The notes under the pieces were generated by a model. The model did no database searches, was not told the origin of the DNA, and saw only the letters and a list, made by a program, of their open reading frames with translations. Source: an uncultured Holophagaceae bacterium (GTDB taxonomy: Bacteria > Acidobacteriota > Holophagae > Holophagales > Holophagaceae). Taken from it: DNA of 47,473 nt. A program made the translations under genes and the position numbers. The DNA lies in the NCBI GenBank assembly GCA_903873655.1, contig CAIQPH010000039.1, positions 1 to 47,473 on the forward strand. The letters run 5' to 3'. Positions 8,620 through 16,213 of the stretch are shown here, piece by piece (within the stretch, counting starts at the first letter, position 1; every line of letters begins with the position of its first letter).

Positions 8620-9181
8620 AACCTAATCGACGTTTGAGTCCGAGCTGGATCATGAGCAGCCCTACGAGGGGATGGATGACGAGCCCCAGAACCAGGAGCC
8701 AGGCCATCACGGGGCAGGGCAAAGGCGTGATGCACCGGGCCACCAGCACCACACCTACGAGGCTGTCCGCCTGATCAAGGAAACTGAAGAACAACCGTCC
8801 ACGCCCCAAGGCCTCCCCCCCGGGGGGCACGTCCAGTTGGCGCTTGAGGAAGCTGTTGGGTAGTTCCCCCAGCAGGTAGCCCAGCCCCAGACAGGCACCC
8901 CAACCCAGGGGCCAGCGGATCTGGGGCTCCACGGCTGCGAGGCCAACGCTTCCCAGGTGGGCCAGGACTAGGGAGCCCAGGGCGGTGGCGGTGATCATGA
9001 CCAGCAGGCCACGCAAGGTCTTGTTGGGTCCGAAGAGCGGGCGACCCCGGAACGTGAGGCCGCCATCCAGCGGAATCCGAGCCAGGGAAGGCAGCAAATC
9101 CAGGCGGATGACGGCCACATGGGCCAGCCCCCCCAGCACCACGGGCAAGGCCATCCATACGGCCGGCAGAAAAGGGCTCAT
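8618..9181 (-). CDS. CDP-archaeol-synthase (CarS/DUF46)-like membrane cytidylyltransferase
   Basis: This 187-residue polytopic membrane protein resembles CarS, the archaeal enzyme that attaches CDP to an unsaturated archaetidic acid. The cytoplasmic-loop signature is recognisable: TFRGRPLFGPNKTLRG (43-58), corresponding to the GDGKTxRG region, then GELPNSFLKRQL (105-116) and FLDQADSLVG (134-143). CarS is distantly related to bacterial CdsA, which makes CDP-diacylglycerol. The neighbours (lipid kinase upstream, CDP-alcohol transferase downstream) make a CTP:lipid-phosphate cytidylyltransferase role likely, though the lipid is unknown. The start overlaps the kinase stop by four bases (ATGA). 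Its stop codon lies in the right arm of the structured element. Confidence 0.82.
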   Translation of the reverse strand: MSPFLPAVWMALPVVLGGLAHVAVIRLDLLPSLARIPLDGGLTFRGRPLFGPNKTLRGLLVMITATALGSLVLAHLGSVGLAAVEPQIRWPLGWGACLGLGYLLGELPNSFLKRQLDVPPGGEALGRGRLFFSFLDQADSLVGVVLVARCITPLPCPVMAWLLVLGLVIHPLVGLLMIQLGLKRRLG

Positions 9182-10098
9182 CCGGCCTCCCGCTCCTCGT
9201 AGATCCGCAGGGCCGCCCGCCGCACCCGGAACACCACCCGGGGAGCCTCCACCAGGATCTCCCCGTCCCCGAAGGCGCGCAGGGGAGTGCCGTTCACGTC
9301 CTCCACCACCAGTTCCCGGGCGCCGAAGACCAGCTGATCGCTCCCCAACCAGGGCAGGCGCAGGGCTGCCAGCTGGCGCAAGTGGTGGAGACGGCCGCCG
9401 GCGGGCAGGGCGATTACGGTGAAGCCGCCCTCCGGGGCCAGGCTGGGACCCAGGTTGAAAGTGCCGCCGAGCACGGCCTGGCGTGCCACCAGGAGGCTCA
9501 TGACGTCCAGAATCCGGGATTCTCCGTCCACCTCGAGGCGCAGTCGGCGGGTCACCGAGGGGCCGATCATGAGGACGCGGGTGGCGATGAGGCTGTACAT
9601 GTCAGCGCCCACAGCCTGCACCAGACGCCGATGAATGGGACCCGAGGCTCGGAAGGCATCGAAGCGACGGACCACCTCGGCCGCCCCGCCCAGGCCTCCC
9701 ACGGTGGCGAAGGGGATTCCGTTGGCCTCCACCAGATCCACGGGTGAGTGACTGCCGCTGGCCAGGAGGCGCCCGACCTGGGTCCAGTCCTGGCGCAGGC
9801 CCCGGGCCCCGTGCAGGTCATTGGCCAGGCCTGCCGGGAAGGGATAGAGGGGAACGCCACTGCGGGTGAGTCCTCGGATGGCCCGGTTGCAGGAGCCGTC
9901 GCCACCAAGGACGATGGCCGCTTTCATCCTGGCAGGGTCCAGGGCTGCACAGGCCCGGGTGAGACCCTCAGCAGAAGTGGGTGCGATCACCTGGATGTCC
10001 CATTCCGCCAGGTTCCCGTTCACCTGGCGGGCCAGACGAAGAGCCCGGCCACGACCGGCCATGAGGTTGGGAATGAGCGCGATCGATGGGCGTGTCAC
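9178..10098 (-). CDS. Diacylglycerol-kinase-family lipid kinase
   Basis: This 306-residue protein has the DAGK catalytic fold used by lipid kinases such as DgkB and YegS. NLMAGRG (11-17) and GGDGS (65-69) are the nucleotide loop. The second loop, usually P-x-GTxND, reads FPAGLANDLH (87-96), so the conserved GT is replaced by GL, while N and D remain. GGLGGAAEVV and a C-terminal beta-sandwich segment with PEGGF follow. It probably phosphorylates a membrane lipid alcohol to feed the next enzyme, the CarS-like cytidylyltransferase. The start is GTG 10098 with GAGGG upstream. It is the first gene of the set 10098 to 6725. Confidence 0.85.
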   Translation of the reverse strand: MTRPSIALIPNLMAGRGRALRLARQVNGNLAEWDIQVIAPTSAEGLTRACAALDPARMKAAIVLGGDGSCNRAIRGLTRSGVPLYPFPAGLANDLHGARGLRQDWTQVGRLLASGSHSPVDLVEANGIPFATVGGLGGAAEVVRRFDAFRASGPIHRRLVQAVGADMYSLIATRVLMIGPSVTRRLRLEVDGESRILDVMSLLVARQAVLGGTFNLGPSLAPEGGFTVIALPAGGRLHHLRQLAALRLPWLGSDQLVFGARELVVEDVNGTPLRAFGDGEILVEAPRVVFRVRRAALRIYEEREAG

Positions 10099-10161
10099 TG
10101 GCCCTCGGGGTGGAGGTGGACTGGGGTTCGTTGGGAGGAATGATACCGGCCCGGACAGCGC

Positions 10162-11619
10162 CTAACGAAGCACCCGGGCGCCTTCGAGGAAAGTCATTTC
10201 GGCCATGGATCCCAGGAAGGTCTCGAAAACATCGGCGGGCATCGGGCGGCCCAGGAGGAAACCCTGGAGGCCGTCGCAACCCAGGAGTTCCAGCATGCCC
10301 CGCTGGCCTTCGGTCTCTACGCCTTCGGCGATGACCGTGAGCTTGAGGTTGTGGGCGAGCTGGATCACGGCGCGGACGATGTGCTCGGAGGAGATTTCCG
10401 GTCCCTCCACCTGAAGGGCGGAGATGAAGGATTGATCGAGCTTCAGCGTGGTGATGGGCAGGCGCTGGAGGTAGCCGAGGGAACTGTAGCCGGTGCCGAA
10501 GTCGTCGATGGCGATGCGCGTGCCGATCTCCCGCAAACGATGCAGCGGCCGCACATCCTCGTGGCCCTGGCGCATGACAAGGCTCTCAGTGAGTTCCAGC
10601 TCCAGGCAATGGGGCTTGAGGCCTGATTCCACGAGGGCGCGCACGACACAGGCATCCCAGTCACCATTGGCGAACTGGAGGGCGGAGACGTTGACCGCCA
10701 GGAGCAGCGGCGTGGCCGTGAGGGCCTGCCAGCGGGCCATCTGCTTGCAGGATTCCCGCAGAGCCCATTCGCCGATGGGGAGGATGAGGCGGTTCTCCTC
10801 GGCGAGGGGAATGAACTTCGTCGGTGGAACGAAGCCCAGGATCGGGTGGTTCCAGCGGATGAGGGCCTCGGCTCCGGCGAGGCGGCCGTTCATGTGGAAC
10901 TGCGGCTGGTAGTACATCTGCAGTTCACCGTTCTGCAGGGCCTCGCGCAGACATTCCTCCAGTTCCTGGCGCTCCAGGGAGCTCTGGTTCAGCGTCATCG
11001 TGAAGCATTCGAGACGGTTGCCTCCCCGCTCCTTGGCGCGGTACATGGCGAACTCTGCATGGGCCAGGAGGGAGGAGGCATCCAGCCCATCCTGGGGATG
11101 GACGCTGATGCCGATGCTGGGGCTCAGCTGAAGCCCCCGTCCGCCAGCCTTGTAGGGCGAACGGAAGGCATCGAGCAGGTTCTTCCCCACCTTCGTGGCG
11201 TCCAGGTCCTTCTTCAACTCCGGCAGCAGCACCATATAACGGTCCCCGCCCATGCGCGCCAGGGTGTCGCCTTGGCGCAGGATCCCTTCCAACCGGCGGG
11301 CCACCAGCTGCAGCATCTCGTCGCCACCGGAATGCCCCACCAGGTCATTGACGCGCTTGAAGCGGTCGATGTCCAGCACCATGATCCCTACCATGTTGTC
11401 GTTGCGCTGAGCCTGGAGGATGGCTTGGCCGAGCCGGTCAGCGAAGAGCACCTGGTTGGGTAATCCCGTGAGGGCGTCCTGCTGGCTGAGGGACAAGAGC
11501 CTGCGCTCCAGGTCCGCGATGGAGCTCTCGGCCTGCCGCAATCGGAGACTTGTTTCCACGCGGTCGATCTCGCGCATGAAGCCCTTCAGATCAGGCTCGC
11601 GGGACAGCGGTTTTGCCAA
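10162..11619 (-). CDS. GGDEF/EAL protein with degenerate GGDRY; probable c-di-GMP phosphodiesterase
   Basis: This 485-residue protein has a short N-terminal coiled segment (about 15-45), a GGDEF domain (about 46-205) and an EAL domain (about 215-470). The GGDEF active-site loop reads RMGGDRY (122-128): the EF is lost, so diguanylate cyclase activity is unlikely. The EAL domain looks intact: EALIRW (251-256), LELTES, IDDFGTGYSSL (371-381), KLDQSFI and AEGVET. These hold the metal and catalytic residues of c-di-GMP phosphodiesterases. No transmembrane or sensor domain is present, so it should be cytoplasmic. The degenerate GGDEF may bind GTP and modulate the EAL domain, as known for other such hybrids. 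It is divergent from the trmO fusion. Confidence 0.93.
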   Translation of the reverse strand: MAKPLSREPDLKGFMREIDRVETSLRLRQAESSIADLERRLLSLSQQDALTGLPNQVLFADRLGQAILQAQRNDNMVGIMVLDIDRFKRVNDLVGHSGGDEMLQLVARRLEGILRQGDTLARMGGDRYMVLLPELKKDLDATKVGKNLLDAFRSPYKAGGRGLQLSPSIGISVHPQDGLDASSLLAHAEFAMYRAKERGGNRLECFTMTLNQSSLERQELEECLREALQNGELQMYYQPQFHMNGRLAGAEALIRWNHPILGFVPPTKFIPLAEENRLILPIGEWALRESCKQMARWQALTATPLLLAVNVSALQFANGDWDACVVRALVESGLKPHCLELELTESLVMRQGHEDVRPLHRLREIGTRIAIDDFGTGYSSLGYLQRLPITTLKLDQSFISALQVEGPEISSEHIVRAVIQLAHNLKLTVIAEGVETEGQRGMLELLGCDGLQGFLLGRPMPADVFETFLGSMAEMTFLEGARVLR

Positions 11620-11754
11620 TGGTGCTCCGTGGATCTGCAGACATGATACGCAGCGCCGATCGGGATGTCCCGCCTGAATGGCTTCGTACTGGCTGTCAGG
11701 ACAGACCTTCCCGAAAAGACTGGCGTGGCTTGCCGCAGGAGCTACGCTTCAGGG

Positions 11755-13050
11755 ATGACAGGTACCTCGTACTCCTACCGCCCCATCGGCATCGTCCGCA
11801 CACCCTACGCGAAGCGCATCGACGCACCCCATCAGGCCACGGTGGTGGCGGGCACGGAGACAGGCAGTCCCGCCGAGGCCACGCTAGAACTGGACGCCTC
11901 CCTGCCAGAGTCGGTGCTGCGCGATCTGGATGGCTTCGCTCGTATCTGGCTCATCTTCGCCTTCCATCTCAGTGAAGGCTGGGTGCCCCTGGTGCAGCCG
12001 CCCCGGGGTCCCAAGGCCAAACGGGGCGTGCTGGCCACGCGCTCGCCCCACCGGCCCAATGCCATCGGCCTGTCGGCCGTGGAACTGGTGGCCATTGAAG
12101 GCCGGACCCTCCACCTGCGGGGCGTGGACCTGCTGGACGGCACGCCAGTCCTGGACCTGAAGCCCTACGTGCCCTACGCCGATGCCTTCCCCGGCAGCCA
12201 CGCAGGTTGGATCGATGCGGTGGACGCCTCCACCGGCGCCCACTCTGCGCCGGGGCCACGAAGGCCCAGGAATCCGTCCACCGAACAAGATGCCTACGAC
12301 CGCCTCGGCTACCGCAACCTTATCGCCTGGCCTGAGCGCTTCCGGCGGGAGGCGCCCCTGCTCCAGCGAGTGCTGGCGCTCTCGCCTTCCCGGCAGGTGC
12401 TCGATCTCGGCTGTGGCAGCGGGGAGCACACGCGGTTCCTGAAGTCGCTGGGCTTCGAGGCGACCGGTGTGGATGCCTCCCCTGCTCAACTGGAGGCAGC
12501 TCGGGCCGCCGATCCCGAAGGCCGGTACCTCCAGGTCGGACTCACCGAACTGGAAGGTGCCATCCTGGCACCGCAGGGCGCGGGGATCTGCCTCGGCAAC
12601 ACCCTGCCGCATCTCTGCGAGGAGGCAAATCTCCACGCCTTCTTTGCTGGACTTGCCGCCTGCCTGCTGCCCGGTGCCCCGCTGCTCCTTCAACTGCTCA
12701 ACTACGACCGCGTCCTCGACCGGAGTGAGCGGACCTTGCCCCTGCTCGTGCGGCCAGGAGAGGCCGAAGGGGAGAGCACGGTCTTCCTGCGCCTTATGAC
12801 GCACCTTGGCGGAGGCCGCCTGTCCTTCACTCCGGCTACTCTGCGCTACCGTCCAGGCTGCGCAGTCCCCCTCGAACTGATGGCTGCCCAGGAAGTCCCC
12901 CTGCGTGGCTGGTGCCGGGCTGAAGTCGAAGCGGCTCTCCGTGTGGCCGGGTTCCAAATCAGCGAGGTCCTGGGCACCGTGACCGGCGAGGCCTGGTCGG
13001 CCCTCTCGTCGGACCTGGTGGTCGTGGCCATGCGCAATCGGCCGAGCTAG
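11755..13050 (+). CDS. TrmO (tRNA m6t6A37 methyltransferase) fused to a class I SAM methyltransferase
   Basis: This 431-residue protein combines two methyltransferase folds. Residues about 6-160 match TrmO (TsaA/UPF0066), which methylates N6 of t6A37 in tRNA-Thr: YRPIGIVRTPY, FHLSEGW (70-76), KRGVLATRSPHRPNAIGLS (89-107) and VDLLDGTPVLDLKPYVPYAD. After a Pro/Arg-rich linker (about 160-180), residues 200-431 form a Rossmann methyltransferase with VLDLGCGSGEHT (215-226) and GVDASPAQL. The second domain has no identifiable substrate motif. The start at ATG 11755 places the TrmO N terminus correctly; a start 30 codons upstream adds unrelated residues. The reading frame is continuous through the linker, so the fusion is direct. 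The next gene follows after 3 bases. Confidence 0.9.
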   Translation: MTGTSYSYRPIGIVRTPYAKRIDAPHQATVVAGTETGSPAEATLELDASLPESVLRDLDGFARIWLIFAFHLSEGWVPLVQPPRGPKAKRGVLATRSPHRPNAIGLSAVELVAIEGRTLHLRGVDLLDGTPVLDLKPYVPYADAFPGSHAGWIDAVDASTGAHSAPGPRRPRNPSTEQDAYDRLGYRNLIAWPERFRREAPLLQRVLALSPSRQVLDLGCGSGEHTRFLKSLGFEATGVDASPAQLEAARAADPEGRYLQVGLTELEGAILAPQGAGICLGNTLPHLCEEANLHAFFAGLAACLLPGAPLLLQLLNYDRVLDRSERTLPLLVRPGEAEGESTVFLRLMTHLGGGRLSFTPATLRYRPGCAVPLELMAAQEVPLRGWCRAEVEAALRVAGFQISEVLGTVTGEAWSALSSDLVVVAMRNRPS

Positions 13051-13053
13051 AGG

Positions 13054-13623
13054 ATGGGAGAGCAGGCACTGCCCTTCGCTTATCTGGTCGGAACGGCCGC
13101 GATGCTCTGGCTCATGAACCAGGCCAAGCGATCCTTCTGGCTGTTTTCGCTGCTGGTGCTGCCCGGCACGCTCTGCCATGAGCTCTGCCATTGGCTGGCC
13201 GGCAAGCTGTTGAATGGCCATCCAGTCCACTTCACGGTGTTCCCGAGGCGCGTGGGGCGTGGCTTCGTGCTCGGCTCGGTCTCGCTCGCGAATCTGCGCT
13301 GGTACAACGCCTTCTTCATCGGGCTGGCCCCGCTGCTGCTGCTGGCCGCCGCCTACGGATTGTTCCTGTGGCGCCTGGGCGGACACCCCATGTTCGGCTG
13401 GAAGGAGGCAGGCGCGGTGTTCTGCCTGGCGAACCTGCTCTTTGGTGCCGTGCCATCCTGGCAGGACCTCCGGATGGCGGCACGCTCGCCCATCGGCTGG
13501 CTGCTCCTGGCCTGGGGGCTGGGCTATGGATGGATGAGGTTCGGGAGGCAACCCAGGGTCGAAGCGGGCCCACCCGCCAGCTCCGACCTCAAAATGAGGA
13601 GACCTGAGTCCCCTTCCCCTTGA
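13054..13623 (+). CDS. Membrane protein with HExxH zinc-protease motif
   Basis: This 189-residue protein has several hydrophobic segments (about 8-22, 28-44, 88-104, 130-145 and 150-163). It carries CHELCHWLAG with H42, E43 and H46 at the end of a membrane segment, the arrangement of membrane-embedded or membrane-adjacent zinc metallopeptidases such as M50. I do not see a clear second motif for M50 (LDG or NxxPxxxxDG), so the exact family is open and activity is inferred only from HExxH. The last 25 residues are polar and proline-rich. It begins 3 bases after the TrmO fusion and is almost certainly co-transcribed with it. Confidence 0.75.
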   Translation: MGEQALPFAYLVGTAAMLWLMNQAKRSFWLFSLLVLPGTLCHELCHWLAGKLLNGHPVHFTVFPRRVGRGFVLGSVSLANLRWYNAFFIGLAPLLLLAAAYGLFLWRLGGHPMFGWKEAGAVFCLANLLFGAVPSWQDLRMAARSPIGWLLLAWGLGYGWMRFGRQPRVEAGPPASSDLKMRRPESPSP

Positions 13624-13791
13624 TGGCAGTGTGGTGTAAACCGATTATTGCAAACCCTATTCACCATGGCGCTGCCTAGGACTACCCTTCGCGGGCCAGC
13701 CCAGATGGCCGCTTCACTTTCTCATCCGATCCTTCGGAGTCCGTCGGGCCCGCTGACATTCCCCGCCCAATCAAATTCAGGAGGAAAGCCC

Positions 13792-14982
13792 ATGCGAAAA
13801 CCTGTTGCCACCCTTGCGCCCACCCTCGCGGCGCTTCGCCTGCTCCTGGCCGCAGGTTGCGACAAGGAGAACAAGACCATCAAGATCGCGACACAGAGCC
13901 CCTTGTCGGGCGCCATGTCGGTCATCGGCAGTGACATCAAGGGCGGCACCCAGCTCGCCATCGAACAGCTCTCCGAGCCCCTCACCCTGATGGGCTTCAA
14001 AGTGGAACTCGCCCCCTTTGATGACCAGGGCAACCCGGATACCGGTGTGGCCAACGCCAAGAACATCGTCTCCGATCCGGCTGTACTGGGCATCGTCGGG
14101 CACTACAATTCCGGTGTTCAGATCCCCTCCTCCGAGGAGTACCACGCCGCCAATCTCTGCAATGTGTCGCCGGCCAATACCACTCCCAAAGTCACCGACC
14201 GCGGCTACCCCGAAATCAACCGCGTCTGTGGCCGGGATGACGTGCAGGGTGTGGTGGGGGCCCAGTTCGCCAAGAGCAAGGGCATCAAGACCGCCTACGT
14301 GCTGCACGACAAGACCGCCTACGGTCAGGGGATCGCCGAATACTTCAATAAGGGAGCCGCGGCCGAGGGCATCAAGGTGGTGGGTTTTGCCGGGACCGAA
14401 GAGAAGGCCAACTTCGACGCCATCCTCTCCCCTATCCTCGCTGCCAGACCGGAGTGCATCTACTTTGGTGGCATTTTCGACCAGGCGGCGGTGTTCTTCA
14501 AACAGGCGCGCCAGAAGGGCTTCATGGGCATGTGCCTCTCCGACGACGGCTTTGATTCCACAGATGCCGCCAAGATCGCCGGTGACGCCTTGATCCAGGG
14601 TGCCGGCACCTACTACTCCACCGTGTCCGGAGGGGCCAGCATCTATCCCGATGCCGCCAAGTTCGTGGCAGACTTCAAGGCCAAGTTTGGGAGCACACCT
14701 CAGCCCAACTCGGCGCAGTCCTATGATTGTGCCGCCATCCTCCTGAAGGCCATCGAGAACGCCACGAGGGCCAACGGTGGGAAGCTGCCCGCCCGGGCGG
14801 ATGTGTGCAAAGCCGTTCGAGCCCTGCAAAGCTTCAAGGGCATCACGGGCACCTATTCCTTCAACGCCAAGGGCGACCCAGCCATGGGCAAGTATTTCGT
14901 CATGCAGGTCACCTCACCCGATCCCTCCAAGTGGGCGTTGAACAAGATCGACCAGACCCTCAGCATCGCGCCGCCCAAGTAG
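13792..14982 (+). CDS. Liv-type ABC transporter substrate-binding lipoprotein (system 1)
   Basis: This 396-residue type I periplasmic binding protein belongs to the leucine/isoleucine/valine-binding (LivJ/HAAT) family. The N terminus is a lipoprotein signal with lipobox LAAGC, so C23 should be lipidated and the protein tethered at the membrane. IKIATQSPLSGAMSVIG opens the mature domain; PSSEEYHAANLCNVSPANT and ALLNKI-like C-terminal segments match the family fold. The ligand may be branched-chain amino acids, but relatives bind amides, urea or aromatic acids. ATG 13792 has a strong GGAGG site; a longer frame upstream has no signal peptide. It heads a five-gene operon running to 19104. Confidence 0.9.
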   Translation: MRKPVATLAPTLAALRLLLAAGCDKENKTIKIATQSPLSGAMSVIGSDIKGGTQLAIEQLSEPLTLMGFKVELAPFDDQGNPDTGVANAKNIVSDPAVLGIVGHYNSGVQIPSSEEYHAANLCNVSPANTTPKVTDRGYPEINRVCGRDDVQGVVGAQFAKSKGIKTAYVLHDKTAYGQGIAEYFNKGAAAEGIKVVGFAGTEEKANFDAILSPILAARPECIYFGGIFDQAAVFFKQARQKGFMGMCLSDDGFDSTDAAKIAGDALIQGAGTYYSTVSGGASIYPDAAKFVADFKAKFGSTPQPNSAQSYDCAAILLKAIENATRANGGKLPARADVCKAVRALQSFKGITGTYSFNAKGDPAMGKYFVMQVTSPDPSKWALNKIDQTLSIAPPK

Positions 14983-15039
14983 ACAGTCGGGGATGCCTCC
15001 CGTCGCTCCCACGAGAGGGATGGGATTTTAGGAGACCCT

Positions 15040-16203
15040 ATGCGCCATTTCATGGGATCGGTTAACGTCCGCCAAATAGTGCTGCCCCTTGGCCAGATGG
15101 CGATCTTCGTCACGGGCGCCGGGGTCCTCTGCTCCGCGATCATGCTCATCCTGGCCATCCTCTTCCGGGGCTCCGGGGCTGATCAGGTCCTCCGGGCCAC
15201 GCAGGGGGTCGGCATCCTGGCGTACACCCTGGACAGCCTGCCCCAGGTGCTCATCGATGGCGTGACCATCGGCTTCGTCTATGCCGCCATCGCTCTGGGC
15301 TACACCATGGTCTACGGCGTCCTCCAGTTCATCAATTTCGCCCACAGCGAAATCTTCGCCATCGGGGCCTTCTGCGGGGTCGAATCGCTCATCGCCCTCA
15401 ACGGACTGGGGGTAATGGCGAAGGCTTCGGCCATGGGCTCCTTCCTGTACCTTGGCCTCGCCCTGCTCATCGGCATGGCCGCCTCGGGTGGCATGGCCGT
15501 CCTGGTGGAGCGGGTGGCCTACCGGCCCCTGCGCAGTTCCCCCACGCTCATCGCGCTCATTTCGGCCATCGGCGTTTCCTTCGCCCTGCAGGACATCATC
15601 CGCCTGGTGGAAAGCATGACCAGCGGCCAGTTCTACCGGGTGATCCCCACCTTCGGCAATTTTGACGAGCGCATCAACCTGTTCAGGATCGGCGCCAAGG
15701 TCATCGACATCCAGGTCAAGTCCGTGGTGGTCATCCTGGCCGCGGTGGTCATGCTCGTGGCGCTCAACTACCTGGTGGGCTCCACCAAGGTGGGCAAGGC
15801 CATCCGGGCCGTGGCCCAGGACAAGAACACGGCAGCCCTCATGGGGATCAACGTCAACGCCATGATCTCCCTCACCTTCCTGGTGGGGGGGGCCCTGGGT
15901 GGCGCCGCAGGGGTCCTGTACGCGCTCAAGTTCACCCGCATCGACCCCTTCGTCGGGTTCATGCCCGGCATCAAGGCCTTCGCCGCCGCTGTGCTCGGAG
16001 GCATCGGGAACCTGACTGGCGCCCTGCTGGGGGGGATGGTGCTCGGGATGATCGAAAGCTTCGCGGGCGCCTACCTCGGCACCTACACCATGGGTGCCTT
16101 TGGAGCCGAGTACAAAGACATGGTGGCCTTCCTCATCCTCATCCTCGTGATCGTGTTCCGGCCCAATGGCCTGCTGGGCGAGCAAGTCTCGCAGAAGGCC
16201 TAG
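15040..16203 (+). CDS. Liv-type ABC transporter permease LivH (system 1)
   Basis: This 387-residue inner-membrane permease is one half of the translocation channel. ALGYTMVYGVLQFINFAHSE (about 95-114) is the typical LivH segment. AIRAVAQDKNTAALMGINV is the coupling helix region that contacts the ATPases, and the C terminus has LVIVFRPNGLLGE. It is about 85 residues longer than the LivH of system 2, because of an extra N-terminal hydrophobic segment (about 18-45) and linker. It lies 57 bases after the binding-protein gene. A weak stem (TCCC/GGGA) followed by TTTT lies in that gap just before the ribosome site AGGAG. Confidence 0.92.
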   Translation: MRHFMGSVNVRQIVLPLGQMAIFVTGAGVLCSAIMLILAILFRGSGADQVLRATQGVGILAYTLDSLPQVLIDGVTIGFVYAAIALGYTMVYGVLQFINFAHSEIFAIGAFCGVESLIALNGLGVMAKASAMGSFLYLGLALLIGMAASGGMAVLVERVAYRPLRSSPTLIALISAIGVSFALQDIIRLVESMTSGQFYRVIPTFGNFDERINLFRIGAKVIDIQVKSVVVILAAVVMLVALNYLVGSTKVGKAIRAVAQDKNTAALMGINVNAMISLTFLVGGALGGAAGVLYALKFTRIDPFVGFMPGIKAFAAAVLGGIGNLTGALLGGMVLGMIESFAGAYLGTYTMGAFGAEYKDMVAFLILILVIVFRPNGLLGEQVSQKA

Positions 16204-16213
16204 GAGGATCCCA

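Noticed and set aside
11884..13551. A 555-codon open frame on the minus strand across the TrmO fusion
   Set aside because: Antisense to conserved TrmO and methyltransferase motifs, low-complexity Gln/Gly-rich translation, no ribosome site.
14983..15039. Stem followed by TTTT between the system 1 binding protein and livH, as a terminator
   Set aside because: The pairing is short and bulged with several alternatives; at most a weak attenuator, noted under livH only.
15028..16185. A His/Asp-rich 385-codon minus-strand frame across livH of system 1
   Set aside because: Repetitive acidic and His-rich translation is a mirror of membrane-protein codons; shadow frame.
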